A stretch of DNA of 64,000 nt from Cryobacterium sp. PH29-G1. Lineage in GTDB: Bacteria; Actinomycetota; Actinomycetes; Actinomycetales; Microbacteriaceae. The stretch spans positions 35,525-99,524 of the forward strand of contig NZ_JASISY010000009.1 of assembly GCF_030063365.1 (NCBI RefSeq). The letters are read 5' to 3'. Of the stretch, positions 7,562-17,102 are shown piece by piece. Within the stretch, counting starts at the first letter, position 1. Each line of letters starts with the position of its first letter. A program made the position numbers and the translations under genes. Under the pieces are notes generated by a model. It made no database searches. It saw only the letters and a list, made by a program, of their open reading frames with translations, and was not told the origin of the DNA.

Positions 7562-10500
7562 CCCTCAAACTCGTCCACCGCCCCACCCGAGTGACCAGGC
7601 CGCTGCAGCGCCCGGAACTCGAGCTGATCTCGCCACCACCGGCAATGCAGGACGGCGCGCAGGGCGGCTTTCCGGTGCAGGCGCTGATTCCCGTTCTCGG
7701 TGCCGGCACCAGCGTCATCATGATGGTGACCCTGCGCGGTCAGGCCCTGTTCATGGTCATCGGTGCGCTCATTCTGATCGTGGCAATCGTCGGTGGGCTG
7801 GCCATGGCCCTCACCCAGCGCGGCAATGCGGCGCGCACTCGGCGGGTGCAGCGCGAGCGCTACCTCGACTACCTCGAAGTGCTGCGTGCCCGCATGCGCC
7901 GCACCGGCAAAGACACCCGCGCCACGGCGAGCCTGCTCAATCCCGACCCGGCCGCCCTGATCGAACTCGTTCGCGATCCGGGCCGGCTCTGGGAACGTCG
8001 CCGGCACCACGATGATTTTCTGCAGCCTCGCCTCGGCCTCGGCGACGTTCCCTGGTTCAACCTCTCGGTTCCGGCCGAGCCGAATCCGGTGCAACCCTTC
8101 GACCCGATTCTGGCCGGCGAGGCCGGTCAGGTCACCGCACACTACTCGATGGTGCGCGGCATGCCCGTCACGCTCAACCTCGATGGCGCCGGCACTGTCG
8201 CGATCATCGGTGAACGAGCGGATGCCGTTCAGGCCGCCCGGGCGCTCATTCTGCAGCTCGCCGCCCTGCACGCCCCCGACGATGTGCGCATGGCCATCGC
8301 CTACCCTCCCTCGGCGGCGTCCGACTGGGCCGGCGTTGATCTGCTCCCCCATTTCGTCGACGAGGCCACCTTCGACGGACCGATCCCGGCCCGTCGCGTC
8401 GCGTCCGACGCCGACGCGCTGCGCAAGGTACTTGGCCAGGAACTCGGCGACCGGGCCCAGCTGGCCGCGACCGCCAAGCGCAGCAGCGGCCGCAGCGGCG
8501 GCGCCGAGAACTCCCGCCTGATCGTGTTCATCGACGACTATGGCCACGTCGCATCCGCTCTGCCGGTGCCCGACGCCGACCTATCGCCGACCGACCTGCA
8601 AATCACCATGGTGCACCTGCTCAGCGATCGCCTGCACGAACCGAGCGATGTCACCGTACGGATGACCGTGGCCGATGGCGCGGCGGAGATCACCGACGCG
8701 CGAGCGGATGCCTCCGGGCAGGTTCTGGTGCAAAAGACCGAGCTCGATAAAATCTCCGGCGCCCTGTTCGAGACCGTCGCGCGGATGCTCACCCCGCTGC
8801 GGTTGAGTCTGACCCGGCAGGACGAGGTCGAATCGGCCAGAGCCGTCGACATTGCCGAATTGCTCGGCATCGGCTCGATCGCCGGCTTCGATACCCAAGA
8901 GGCGTGGGAGCCCCGGTCACCGCGCGACTTTCTGCGTGTGCCGATCGGGCTCGACGACTTCGGCGACCCGGTACTGCTCGACCTCAAAGAGTCGGCGCAG
9001 CTCGGCATGGGACCGCACGGTCTGTGCATCGGCGCGACCGGTTCGGGCAAGAGCGAGCTGCTGCGCACGCTGATTCTGGCGCTCGCTCTCTCGCACGGTC
9101 CCGACGATGTCAGCATGGTTCTGGTCGACTACAAGGGCGGCGCCGCATTCGCCCCGTTCGCCGGGCTTCCGCACGTGGCCGGCATTATCGACAACCTCGC
9201 CGACGATCCGCAACTGACCCAGCGTGCACGCGTGAGCATTGCCGGCGAGGTTGTGCGCCGGCAGAAGCTGCTGAAAGACGCCGACAATGCGCCATCGATC
9301 ACGCACTACCGTGCGGTGCAGGCGACCCGGCCCGATCTGCCCCCGCTGCCGCACCTGCTCATCGTCATCGACGAGTTCGGTGAGTTGCTCGCCGCCGAAC
9401 CCGATTTCGTCGACCTGCTGCTCACGATCGGCCGGATCGGCCGCTCGATCGGCGTGCACTTGCTGCTCTCCAGCCAGCGCATTGAGTCCGGCAAGCTGCG
9501 CGGCCTCGAGACCTACCTGTCCTACCGCGTGGGCCTGCGCACCTTCTCAGCGTCGGAATCGGCGATCGTACTCGACACCCCCGATGCCTTTCACCTGCCT
9601 GCCATTCCCGGATACGCCTATCTCAAGGTGGACACCTCGGTGTATCGCCGGTTCCGTTCGGGATATGTCTCCGGGCCGGCGGCCACCGACATGTCCCCGG
9701 CCGATGACGCGGCCACGGCCGTGCGGCTCGAAGCCCGACCGCTGCCGCTGTACAACGGGCTCGGACGCCGGGATGACACGGAAACCGCCGAAGAGGCACT
9801 GGCCCGGCCGGGCACCGGCCGGGTGCTGGTCGACGCGGCCGTCGACGAACTGCGCGGGGCAGCCCGGCCGGTGGCCCCGGTCTGGCTGGCTCCGCTGCCC
9901 GAGCGTTTTGCCCTGTCGCGCGTGCTCACCGACGAGCCCGTGACCACCATGCACGTGCCGATGGGGCTGCTCGACGAACCCGAGAAGCAGCGTCAGGACC
10001 CGTGGATGGTCGACCTGACCAGCAGCGGTGGCCACCTGGTCATTTTCGGTGCACCACAATCCGGGCGGAGCATGTTCCTGCGCACCATGGCGGCCTCGCT
10101 CGCCCTCACCCACACGCCGCGGCAGGTCAGCGTCTACGCCATGGACTTCACCGGGTCGGGCCTGACCCGAATCAACGGGTTTCCGCATGTGGGTGGCGTG
10201 GCGACCCGATCGAACCCGGACCGGCTCCGACGCCTACTCGAAGAGCTCGGCAGCATGCTCAACATGCGTGAACGTCTCTTCGCCGACCGTGGGATCGATT
10301 CGCTGCCGACGCTGCGGTCGCTGCACGCGGCCGGTAGTATCCCGGAGTTGGTCTCGGCCGACATCGTGCTACTCATCGACGGTTTCGGCGCCCTGCGCAC
10401 GGAGTTCGAAGAGTTCGAACCGGCCCTGTACGATCTGCTGCAGCGCGGCTCCAGCTTTGGAGTGCACGTCGTGCTCTCGATGACCCGATGGAACGAGCTG

Positions 10501-11523
10501 CGGATGACGCAGCAGCCGCTGATCGGTACCCGCGTCGAATTGCGCCTCAACGACCCGATGGACTCGCAGGTCGGCCGCAAGCTCGCGGCGACCTTGCGCG
10601 CTAACCAGCCCGGGCGCGCGTTGACCGACGGCGGACTATTCGCGCAGATCGCGCTGCCGGTTCTGGAGGACACCGCCGACGAACTCATCGGTGTCGAGCT
10701 GGAGGCGCTCGCCGTGCGGTCCTCGCACAGCTGGAATGGACCCTCGGCGGCGCCCATCCGCTTGCTGCCGGAGCGCTTCTCCCGACGGGAACTCCCCGAC
10801 GCGCTGGATTCTCCGGACGAACTGCCCATCGGGCTGCGGCAGGACACCATGGAACCGGCGTTCCTGGACCTCGCCGGCCGCGACCAGCACGTGCTCGTGT
10901 TCGGTGACCACGCCTCGGGCAAGTCCAACTTTCTGCTCGGCGTTATTCACGGGCTGACCGAGCGGTACACACCCGACGAACTGGTCATCGGCGTCATGGA
11001 CGTGCGCGGCGCGCTCTCCAACGCCTGCGACGACGACTACCTCGGCGGTTCGGCCGAGTCCGGCGTTGCCGCGCGCACCCTGTCGACCGCAATCGCTGAG
11101 GAGCTCACGAGACGGCAGAATTCGGCCGACCGTTCCGTGGGTCCGCGCATTGTCATTATCGCCGACGACCTCGACGTTCTCGCCTCAGGAGGCACCGAAC
11201 CGTTGAACCCGCTGTTGGCGTTTTTGCCGAGCGCCCGCGAACTGCGGCTGAACGTCATCGTGACCCGGCCGGTCGCCGGCGCCACCCGTGCACTGTACGA
11301 CGTGGTGCTGCAGTCGCTGCGCGACACCGGTGCAACGACCCTGATCCTCTCGGGCGAGCGCTCGGAAGGCCAGATCTCCCCCGGCGTGTACGCCGAGCAG
11401 ATGACGCCGGGTCGCGGCCGACTCGTGCGTCGCGGCGACCGCGCCCGGATCGTGCAAATCGTTGATGCCGCGGCGAACGAGGTTGCGCACAGCCCGGTCG
11501 AAGCGATCGAGGTGCCCGCATGA
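7558..11523 (+). CDS. eccC: EccC, T7SS FtsK/SpoIIIE-type triple ATPase
   Basis: 1321 aa from ATG 7558 (ATGA overlap with the previous gene). Two close membrane segments lie at about residues 40-87, then a conserved pre-ATPase region and three P-loop domains. D1 has GATGSGKS at about 492-499 with Walker B LLIVIDEF at about 600. D2 has FGAPQSGRS at about 830, where Lys is replaced by Arg, with LLIDGF lacking the catalytic Glu. D3 has FGDHASGKS at about 1115 with IIADDLD. EccC is the motor and substrate receptor of ESX systems: D1 hydrolyses ATP, and D2/D3 bind WXG100-type signals. Being a single chain, it is the fused form rather than split EccCa/EccCb. The stop overlaps the next ATG by 4 bp. 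Confidence 0.95.
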   Translation: MTLKLVHRPTRVTRPLQRPELELISPPPAMQDGAQGGFPVQALIPVLGAGTSVIMMVTLRGQALFMVIGALILIVAIVGGLAMALTQRGNAARTRRVQRERYLDYLEVLRARMRRTGKDTRATASLLNPDPAALIELVRDPGRLWERRRHHDDFLQPRLGLGDVPWFNLSVPAEPNPVQPFDPILAGEAGQVTAHYSMVRGMPVTLNLDGAGTVAIIGERADAVQAARALILQLAALHAPDDVRMAIAYPPSAASDWAGVDLLPHFVDEATFDGPIPARRVASDADALRKVLGQELGDRAQLAATAKRSSGRSGGAENSRLIVFIDDYGHVASALPVPDADLSPTDLQITMVHLLSDRLHEPSDVTVRMTVADGAAEITDARADASGQVLVQKTELDKISGALFETVARMLTPLRLSLTRQDEVESARAVDIAELLGIGSIAGFDTQEAWEPRSPRDFLRVPIGLDDFGDPVLLDLKESAQLGMGPHGLCIGATGSGKSELLRTLILALALSHGPDDVSMVLVDYKGGAAFAPFAGLPHVAGIIDNLADDPQLTQRARVSIAGEVVRRQKLLKDADNAPSITHYRAVQATRPDLPPLPHLLIVIDEFGELLAAEPDFVDLLLTIGRIGRSIGVHLLLSSQRIESGKLRGLETYLSYRVGLRTFSASESAIVLDTPDAFHLPAIPGYAYLKVDTSVYRRFRSGYVSGPAATDMSPADDAATAVRLEARPLPLYNGLGRRDDTETAEEALARPGTGRVLVDAAVDELRGAARPVAPVWLAPLPERFALSRVLTDEPVTTMHVPMGLLDEPEKQRQDPWMVDLTSSGGHLVIFGAPQSGRSMFLRTMAASLALTHTPRQVSVYAMDFTGSGLTRINGFPHVGGVATRSNPDRLRRLLEELGSMLNMRERLFADRGIDSLPTLRSLHAAGSIPELVSADIVLLIDGFGALRTEFEEFEPALYDLLQRGSSFGVHVVLSMTRWNELRMTQQPLIGTRVELRLNDPMDSQVGRKLAATLRANQPGRALTDGGLFAQIALPVLEDTADELIGVELEALAVRSSHSWNGPSAAPIRLLPERFSRRELPDALDSPDELPIGLRQDTMEPAFLDLAGRDQHVLVFGDHASGKSNFLLGVIHGLTERYTPDELVIGVMDVRGALSNACDDDYLGGSAESGVAARTLSTAIAEELTRRQNSADRSVGPRIVIIADDLDVLASGGTEPLNPLLAFLPSARELRLNVIVTRPVAGATRALYDVVLQSLRDTGATTLILSGERSEGQISPGVYAEQMTPGRGRLVRRGDRARIVQIVDAAANEVAHSPVEAIEVPA

Positions 11524-12110
11524 CCGTGGCGCAGGCACCGCTGCACATCGTCGTCTCAGGAACGGCCGGCGGGGTTGGCACAACAACGATCACCGCGCTG
11601 ATCTACGATCTGCTCGGATCGATGCCGGGGGGCGCGCCGACGCTGGCGGACCACTCGTCGGGGCAGCTGGGCATCCGCTTGCCGCACGGAGATAGTGCGC
11701 CGCGGATCGACAATATCGGGGTGCACGACCTCGGCCCGCACGCCGACGGCGAGGGACTCGACCTGGTCGAATCGGTCACGACCCTCGCCGTTATCGTCAC
11801 CGCGAACACGCCGCTGGGCCTTGCAGGGGCGGAACGAACCCTCGCCACGATCGGCGCCCGGTACGGCGCGGCCGGACTCGCCCGGGTTACCGTCGTCGCC
11901 GTCGGAGTGTTCGGACCGGCGCGCACCCGGCGCCTGATCGCGCGCCTGCACACGGCGCGGGGGCGCGGCAGTCTCATCGTCGTACCGACCGACCCGGCGC
12001 TGGCCGGGTCGGGGCCGATTCCCCTGCACCAGCTCAATCGGCGCACGCTCGCCGCGGTGGCCGAACTCGGCGTGCACCTGCGCATGCAGATCGGGCTCTA
12101 TCGGAGGTAG
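11520..12110 (+). CDS. Second small MinD-like P-loop protein of the T7SS operon
   Basis: 196 aa, starting in an ATGA overlap with eccC. The N-terminus HIVVSGTAGGVGTTTITAL is a MinD/ParA-type P-loop in which the invariant GKT Lys is Thr (GVGTTT), another degenerate site. Further on, VTTLAVIVTANTPLGLAGAERTL and VTVVAVGVFGP look like core strands of the fold. It is much shorter than MinD (about 260 aa) and lacks an obvious C-terminal amphipathic helix. It is last in the operon, with 85 bp to moeZ. Together with 6680-7561 it gives this locus two divergent MinD-like proteins bracketing eccC. Function unknown. Confidence 0.68.
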   Translation: MTVAQAPLHIVVSGTAGGVGTTTITALIYDLLGSMPGGAPTLADHSSGQLGIRLPHGDSAPRIDNIGVHDLGPHADGEGLDLVESVTTLAVIVTANTPLGLAGAERTLATIGARYGAAGLARVTVVAVGVFGPARTRRLIARLHTARGRGSLIVVPTDPALAGSGPIPLHQLNRRTLAAVAELGVHLRMQIGLYRR

Positions 12111-12195
12111 GGGTGGCGACGTGCGTCCGCTCAACCCTGGGTACCGTTTTCGGATGTGGGTCGCCGGTCGGCCGCGCAGCGCCTAGCGTTAAGCC

Positions 12196-13503
12196 ATGGC
12201 CATTTCTCCTCTTGTCGAGCCCGTCGAACGGCTCAGCGCCGCCGAATCCGTGCGCACTGCCCGCCAGCGTCGTCTGCCCCAGCTCAACGAGCTCGGCCAG
12301 CGCCGCCTCGCCAACGCTCGGGTGCTCGTGCTCGGCGCCGGTGGTCTCGGCTCCCCCGCCCTGCTCTACCTCGCTGCGGCCGGCGTGGGAACCATCGGCA
12401 TTGTCGACGGTGACGACGTGGAACCGAGCAACCTGCAGCGGCAGATTGCCCACGGGCAAGCAGATGTCGGCCGGCCCAAGGTGGACAGCGCCGCCGAGCG
12501 CATCGCCGAGATCGCCCCGGAAACCACGGTCGTGCGGCACGCCGAACGCCTCGTTGCGAGCAACGCGGCCGAGATCCTCGGCGGCTACCACGTGGTCATC
12601 GACGGCACCGACAACTTTCCCACCCGGTTTCTCGTCAACGATACCTGCGCGCGGCTCGGGTTGCCGCTGGTGTGGGCATCCGTTCTGCGGTTCGACGCTC
12701 AGCTCTCGGTGTTCTGGGCCACGCCGCCGGCCGACTCGGGAATCACCGGCGTGCACCTGCGCGACCTGTTTCCGACGCCGCCGGCCGAGGGCGCGGTGCC
12801 CAATTGCGCCGACGCCGGTGTTCTCGGCGCGCTGTGCGGCCAGGTCGGGTCGCTCATGGCCACCGAAACCATCAAGCTCATCACCGGAATTGGTTCACCG
12901 CTGATCGGTCGTGTGCTCGTCATCGATGCCCTGTCGGGCCGGTTCAGCGAGATTCCGCTGCTGGGCACCGGCATAGCGGCCGAGCCGACCGGCGCGGAAG
13001 TAGCCGCCAACGCAGCCGCCCTCGAAGCCGACAACGCGGCCGATGCCGCGAGCGCTGCCGCGGTGTCCGGCGTCGAACTCGTCGACCGCCTCGCCGCTTT
13101 GCGTGCGGGCACCGACAGCTTTCTCGTCGTGGACGTGCGCGAGCCGAGCGAACACGCCGAAAGCTCGATTCCCACGGCCAAATTGCTGCCCATCGGGGAG
13201 CTTTTGACCGAGGGAGTACTTTCGGACAGCGCCCGTGCATCGCTGCCCGAGGACACCCCGCTGATCGTGCACTGCCACGCCGGTGGCCGTGCCGCCCGGG
13301 CCGCCGCCGCACTGCTCGAGGCCGGATTCACCGACGTTTCGGTACTCACCGGAGGAATCGTCGAGTGGGATGACCTCGTCACGGCCGGGCGCGCGCCCGG
13401 GGTCGGCAGCCACTGGGCGTCGCTCGAGCCCGCCACAACCGGGCGGCATGCGTCCGCACGCGATGACTCCGGCAGCGCCGGCCCGTCCGACACCCTGGTT
13501 TAG
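12196..13503 (+). CDS. moeZ: MoeZ-type adenylyltransferase/sulfurtransferase (MoeB + rhodanese)
   Basis: 435 aa. Residues 1 to about 265 are a ThiF/MoeB E1-like domain with GAGGLGS (47-53), DGDDVEPSNLQRQ and IDGTDNFPTRFLVND. This domain adenylates the C-terminal glycine of MoaD or ThiS-like carriers. A rhodanese domain follows (about 295-410) with the active-site loop HCHAGGRAAR; Cys 360 is the persulfide carrier. The CxxC zinc motifs of E. coli MoeB are not evident, as is common in the two-domain form. It sits 3 bp before moeA (TAG-GCC-ATG), heading the cofactor cluster that also encodes MoaD. It could also serve thiamine or other sulfur-carrier pathways, as in mycobacteria. Confidence 0.9.
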   Translation: MAISPLVEPVERLSAAESVRTARQRRLPQLNELGQRRLANARVLVLGAGGLGSPALLYLAAAGVGTIGIVDGDDVEPSNLQRQIAHGQADVGRPKVDSAAERIAEIAPETTVVRHAERLVASNAAEILGGYHVVIDGTDNFPTRFLVNDTCARLGLPLVWASVLRFDAQLSVFWATPPADSGITGVHLRDLFPTPPAEGAVPNCADAGVLGALCGQVGSLMATETIKLITGIGSPLIGRVLVIDALSGRFSEIPLLGTGIAAEPTGAEVAANAAALEADNAADAASAAAVSGVELVDRLAALRAGTDSFLVVDVREPSEHAESSIPTAKLLPIGELLTEGVLSDSARASLPEDTPLIVHCHAGGRAARAAAALLEAGFTDVSVLTGGIVEWDDLVTAGRAPGVGSHWASLEPATTGRHASARDDSGSAGPSDTLV

Positions 13504-13506
13504 GCC

Positions 13507-14874
13507 ATGACCGCCCCCGAACGACACGACGCGCACGCACACCTCACACCGGCCGGGCGGGCGGATGCCTGCGCGCCGGCCGCCTCCGCTCGCACCGTTG
13601 TCGAGCAACTCGCCATCGTGCTCGGCAGCGTCGCTCCGCTTCCCGCGGTGCGAGTGCCCCTCGACGCGGCCCGCGGGCTCGTGCTGGCCGAGGACGTGTT
13701 GACTGCGACCGACACGCCTCCGTTCGACAACTCGGCCATGGACGGCTACGCGGTTATCCGCGCCGACCTGCTCGGAGCTTCCGCGCAGAATCCGATCACG
13801 CTGCCCGTGGTGGCCGACCTCGCTGCCGGCACCGCGGAGAACCCGCGACTGCTGCCCGGGCAGGTCGCCCGCATCATGACCGGCGCACCGATTCCCGATG
13901 GGGCGGATGCCGTCGTGCCGATCGAAGACACCGACCAGGGCACCGACCTGGTCGCGATCCGGCAGGCACCCGTCGCCGCAGCGCACATTCGTCGCGCCGG
14001 CGAAGACGCCCACGCTGGCGACCGGGTGCTCGCCGCGGGCAGCGTGCTGTGGCCGGCCCGGGTCGCGGCAGCGGCCAGCGCCGGAACCAGTACGGTGCTC
14101 GTACATCCCGCACCGCGTGTCGCCGTCATCTCCACCGGAAGCGAGCTCGTCACCCCGGGCAGTCCCACCCGGCGCGGACAGATTCCGGACTCCAACTCCT
14201 TTCTGCTGTCGGCGGCAGTCGCCGAAGCCGGTGGCATCCCCGTGCGGATCGGAGCCGTGCCCGACGATGACGACACCCTGCGCGCGGTGTTGGCCGAACT
14301 GGCCGGAACGGTCGACGTAATCGTGCTCTCCGGCGGCGTGAGCGTCGGAGCGTACGACGTGGTCAAAGCCGTGTTGCAGCCGCTCGGCACCGTGCACTTC
14401 GGACCGGTGAAGATGCAACCCGGCAAACCGCAAGGGTTCGGGCGCTGGCCCGCCGGCACGCAGGGACCGCTCATCTTCGCCCTGCCCGGCAACCCGGTGA
14501 GCGCCTACGTGTCCTTCGAGGTGTTCGTGCGTCCCGCGCTGCGGCTACTGCTCGGCCAGCCCGAGCTGCACCGCCGCCAGGTCACGGCGACCGTCGTCGA
14601 CGGCTGGACATCTCCGCCCGGACGCGCCCAGTACATGCCGGTCGTTGTCACGACCGGCACCGTCTTCGAGCACGCACCGGCCGACAACCCCCGGGAAGCC
14701 AGCACGGGCGCCAGCACCGGCACCACCCGCGTCGAGGTGCGCCCGGCCTCCCGCGGCGGGTCGGGTTCGCACCTGGTCGCCGGCCTGGCGCAGGCCAACG
14801 GGCTGGCCATTATTTCTGAAGGCACGACTCAGGTTCGTGGCGGCGACCTCATCACTGTCATGCTGACATCATGA
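13507..14874 (+). CDS. moeA: MoeA, molybdopterin molybdenumtransferase
   Basis: 455 aa. The product inserts molybdate into adenylylated molybdopterin. Family motifs seen: [13 protein letters not shown] near residue 75-85, [36 protein letters not shown], the MPT-binding [12 protein letters not shown], and [20 protein letters not shown]. The C-terminal domain IV contains a Ser/Thr/Gly stretch ([10 protein letters not shown]) not typical of the family. It is co-transcribed with moeZ upstream and overlaps moaC by 4 bp (ATGA). The final step of cofactor synthesis here should serve NarG, the only clear molybdoenzyme in the window. Confidence 0.95.
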   Translation: MTAPERHDAHAHLTPAGRADACAPAASARTVVEQLAIVLGSVAPLPAVRVPLDAARGLVLAEDVLTATDTPPFDNSAMDGYAVIRADLLGASAQNPITLPVVADLAAGTAENPRLLPGQVARIMTGAPIPDGADAVVPIEDTDQGTDLVAIRQAPVAAAHIRRAGEDAHAGDRVLAAGSVLWPARVAAAASAGTSTVLVHPAPRVAVISTGSELVTPGSPTRRGQIPDSNSFLLSAAVAEAGGIPVRIGAVPDDDDTLRAVLAELAGTVDVIVLSGGVSVGAYDVVKAVLQPLGTVHFGPVKMQPGKPQGFGRWPAGTQGPLIFALPGNPVSAYVSFEVFVRPALRLLLGQPELHRRQVTATVVDGWTSPPGRAQYMPVVVTTGTVFEHAPADNPREASTGASTGTTRVEVRPASRGGSGSHLVAGLAQANGLAIISEGTTQVRGGDLITVMLTS

Positions 14875-15386
14875 CGCACACCACCGACACGACCGGCGCG
14901 GCCGTGCCCGCCCAGCTGTTCACCCATCTCGATTCGTCCGGGCAGGCCCGGATGGTCGACGTGACCGATAAGGTTCCGACCGTGCGCAGCGCCACGGCCG
15001 CCGGATTCGTGCGTTGCGGCGCCCCGGTGATCGCCGCCCTCCGCGACGGCACAGCGCCCAAGGGCGACGTGCTTGCCGTTGCGCGCATCGCCGGAATCCA
15101 GGGCGCCAAGAAGACCGCCGATCTGCTCCCGCTGGCCCACGTGATCGGCGTGCACGGCGCCGTGGTCGACCTGATCGTCGAGGATGACGGCGTGCGCATC
15201 ACCGCCACCGTGCGCACCGCCGACCGCACCGGCGTCGAAATGGAGGCGTTCACCGCCGTCTCGGTCGCCGCCCTCGCCGTGGTCGATATGGTCAAGGGGC
15301 TCGATAAATCCGTCACCATCGAAAACGTGCGCCTGCTCGCCAAGAGCGGCGGCAAAAGCGGCGACTGGCTCCGCGCCGAAAGCTGA
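14871..15386 (+). CDS. moaC: MoaC, cyclic pyranopterin monophosphate synthase
   Basis: 171 aa. With MoaA (not in this window) it converts GTP to cyclic pyranopterin monophosphate, the first committed step of cofactor synthesis. Characteristic segments are [33 protein letters not shown] (catalytic Lys and His region), [15 protein letters not shown], and the terminal [14 protein letters not shown]. The start overlaps the moeA stop by 4 bp. The length is standard, and an early N-terminal extension of about 15 residues is non-conserved. Confidence 0.96.
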   Translation: MTHTTDTTGAAVPAQLFTHLDSSGQARMVDVTDKVPTVRSATAAGFVRCGAPVIAALRDGTAPKGDVLAVARIAGIQGAKKTADLLPLAHVIGVHGAVVDLIVEDDGVRITATVRTADRTGVEMEAFTAVSVAALAVVDMVKGLDKSVTIENVRLLAKSGGKSGDWLRAES

Positions 15387-15390
15387 GCGG

Positions 15391-16140
15391 ATGCTCCGGG
15401 TCGACCTCATCGTGCTCGCCGGCGGGCGCGGCAGCCGCCTCGGCGGCGCACTCAAACCCGCGGTTGAGGTCGCCGGGCGTACCCTGCTCTCCCGCGTGCT
15501 CGACGCCCGCCCGCTGGCCGAGCGGGCCGTCGTCGTCGGCCCCGCCGAAGCACGTCCGGCCGCCATCGACGGACACGGCAATGCCGTCTCGGTTGTCTGG
15601 GCGCTCGAAGACCCTCCCTTCGGTGGCCCGGTCGCCGGTCTCGCCGCCGGCCTGGCCGCACTCGAAGCCGCACACGAAGCCGCACACGACGCCGATGCTC
15701 CCACTCGCGATGAAGCCGACGCTCTCACTCTCGGTTTAGCCGACGCTCCGACTCTCGACGAACCCGCCGGCTGGGTGCTCGTGCTCGCCTGCGATCTCCC
15801 CTTGGGAGCCGAGGCTGCCCGCACTCTCCTTGTCTGCGCATCCGCTTTGGTGCAGACCGGGGAGGCCGACAACGTTGACGGAGTGCATTTCAGTGACAAC
15901 CACGGCCGCCCCCAGTGGCTCGCCGCACTCTACCGGGCACCGGCGCTTCGTGCGGCGATGGCCCGCCTCGGCGACCGGGTCGACGGTGCCAGCATGCGCA
16001 TACTGCTCGAGGGGCTCCATCTCACGGCGCTCCTGGACGAATCCACAGCGAGTACTGACGTCGACACATGGGAAGATGTGGAGAGCAGCACCGCTCGCCT
16101 GACCGGTGCACCTGACGCAGTGACCCGACCCGAGGAGTGA
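15391..16140 (+). CDS. mobA: MobA, molybdenum cofactor guanylyltransferase
   Basis: 249 aa from ATG 15391, 4 bp after moaC. The product transfers GMP from GTP to Mo-molybdopterin to make the bis-MGD precursor needed by NarG-type enzymes. The nucleotide-binding start LIVLAGGRGSRLGG and K-P-A-V-E-V-A-G-R-T-L are typical, as are GGPVAGLAAGLAAL and VLVLACDLPLG. Between the last two is an atypical ~35-residue repetitive segment (EAAHEAAHDADAPTRDEADA and a similar run). The Asp of ACDLP, which binds metal, is kept. Downstream are a DUF6457 gene and moaD. Confidence 0.9.
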   Translation: MLRVDLIVLAGGRGSRLGGALKPAVEVAGRTLLSRVLDARPLAERAVVVGPAEARPAAIDGHGNAVSVVWALEDPPFGGPVAGLAAGLAALEAAHEAAHDADAPTRDEADALTLGLADAPTLDEPAGWVLVLACDLPLGAEAARTLLVCASALVQTGEADNVDGVHFSDNHGRPQWLAALYRAPALRAAMARLGDRVDGASMRILLEGLHLTALLDESTASTDVDTWEDVESSTARLTGAPDAVTRPEE

Positions 16141-16144
16141 CCAG

Positions 16145-16417
16145 ATGAGCTCTGCACCGCTGCCCCCCGAAGCGCTCGACGCGTGGCTCACGGCCCTCGC
16201 CGACCGGCTCCAGCTCAACCCGGCCGACGTACCCGTGGGCGACCTGCTCGATGTGGCCCGCGATGTCGCCCACAACGTGGCCCGCCCGGCCGCACCGCTC
16301 AGCACCTTTCTGATCGGCCTCGCCGCCGCGAAAAACGGTGGAACCGGCGCCGACATTGAAGCCGCCTGTGCCGCCGCCAGCGAACTCGCCCTCGACTGGG
16401 CACCGGAAAAACTCTGA
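16145..16417 (+). CDS. DUF6457 small protein of the Moco cluster
   Basis: 90 aa, helical and acidic: PEALDAWLTALADRLQL, DVARDVAHNVARPAAPLSTF and LAAAKNGGTG near the middle. I recognise it as the DUF6457 type, which in actinobacteria follows mobA or is fused to its C-terminus. It starts 4 bp after mobA and its stop region abuts the moaD start with a one-base TGATG overlap. The role is not established; the context implies help with guanylylation or cofactor handling. Confidence 0.7.
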   Translation: MSSAPLPPEALDAWLTALADRLQLNPADVPVGDLLDVARDVAHNVARPAAPLSTFLIGLAAAKNGGTGADIEAACAAASELALDWAPEKL

Positions 16418-16656
16418 TGGCCACCCTGCGTTTCTTCGCCGGCGCCGCCGAAGCCGCCGAGGCCGATACGGCAACGCTCGATGCGAGCACGATCGGCGAA
16501 TTGCGCGCCCAGCTCGGCGAGCGCTACGGCAGCGAGTTCGGGCGCGTACTCGGGCTGTGTTCCCTGCTCGTGAACGGTGCGCGCGCCACCGACGATGCGG
16601 TCACGCTCGCGTCCACCGACACGGTCGACGTGCTCCCGCCCTTCGCTGGCGGCTAA
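16417..16656 (+). CDS. moaD: MoaD, molybdopterin synthase sulfur carrier subunit
   Basis: 79 aa with a ubiquitin-like fold, starting ATLRFFAGAAEAAE and ending in the di-glycine tail PPFAGG. The terminal Gly is adenylated by MoeZ and converted to a thiocarboxylate that supplies sulfur to molybdopterin. Its partner MoaE is encoded just downstream on the opposite strand, convergent with a 14-bp gap. ThiS is the alternative family, but the location supports MoaD. Confidence 0.88.
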   Translation: MATLRFFAGAAEAAEADTATLDASTIGELRAQLGERYGSEFGRVLGLCSLLVNGARATDDAVTLASTDTVDVLPPFAGG

Positions 16657-16670
16657 CCACTCGAAGGACG

Positions 16671-17102
16671 CTACAGACCGACCCAGGAATGGGTTCCGTC
16701 GAGTTCATATTGCTTCTTCCAGATCGGAACCTCGGCCTTCACCGACTCCACGAGGCTTTCGCAGGCCGCGAAGGCGTCACCCCGGTGCGCGCTCGCGACC
16801 GCAGCCACGAGGGCCAGATCGCCCACCTCGAGGTGTCCGATGCGGTGGCTCACTGCCAACACCACCAGCGGATGCTCCGCCCGCACCCGGTCGGCGATCT
16901 CACCGATAATGCGCCCAGCGTCGGGATGTGCGCTGTAATCCAGGCCGGTAACGCGGCCGACCGCATCCGGATCATGGTCGCGCACCTGCCCGATGAATGT
17001 GACCACGGCGCCGTGCTCCGGTCCGGACACAGCGGACACGTGCTCGCCCACGTCGAGCAGCGACTCGGTCACCCGGGCAAAATCCAGCGGGGCCGCAGCC
17101 AT
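16671..17102 (-). CDS. moaE: MoaE, molybdopterin synthase large subunit
   Basis: 143 aa. It forms the catalytic subunit of molybdopterin synthase with MoaD, inserting two sulfurs into cPMP. Family segments: GAVVTFIGQVRDHD, LDYSAHPDAGRIIGEIADRV, VSHRIGHLEVGDLALV and the active-site VPIWKKQY with two Lys. The start shares a base with the mogA stop (TGATG), so mogA-moaE is a unit convergent to moeZ-moaD. Confidence 0.95.
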   Translation of the reverse strand: MAAAPLDFARVTESLLDVGEHVSAVSGPEHGAVVTFIGQVRDHDPDAVGRVTGLDYSAHPDAGRIIGEIADRVRAEHPLVVLAVSHRIGHLEVGDLALVAAVASAHRGDAFAACESLVESVKAEVPIWKKQYELDGTHSWVGL

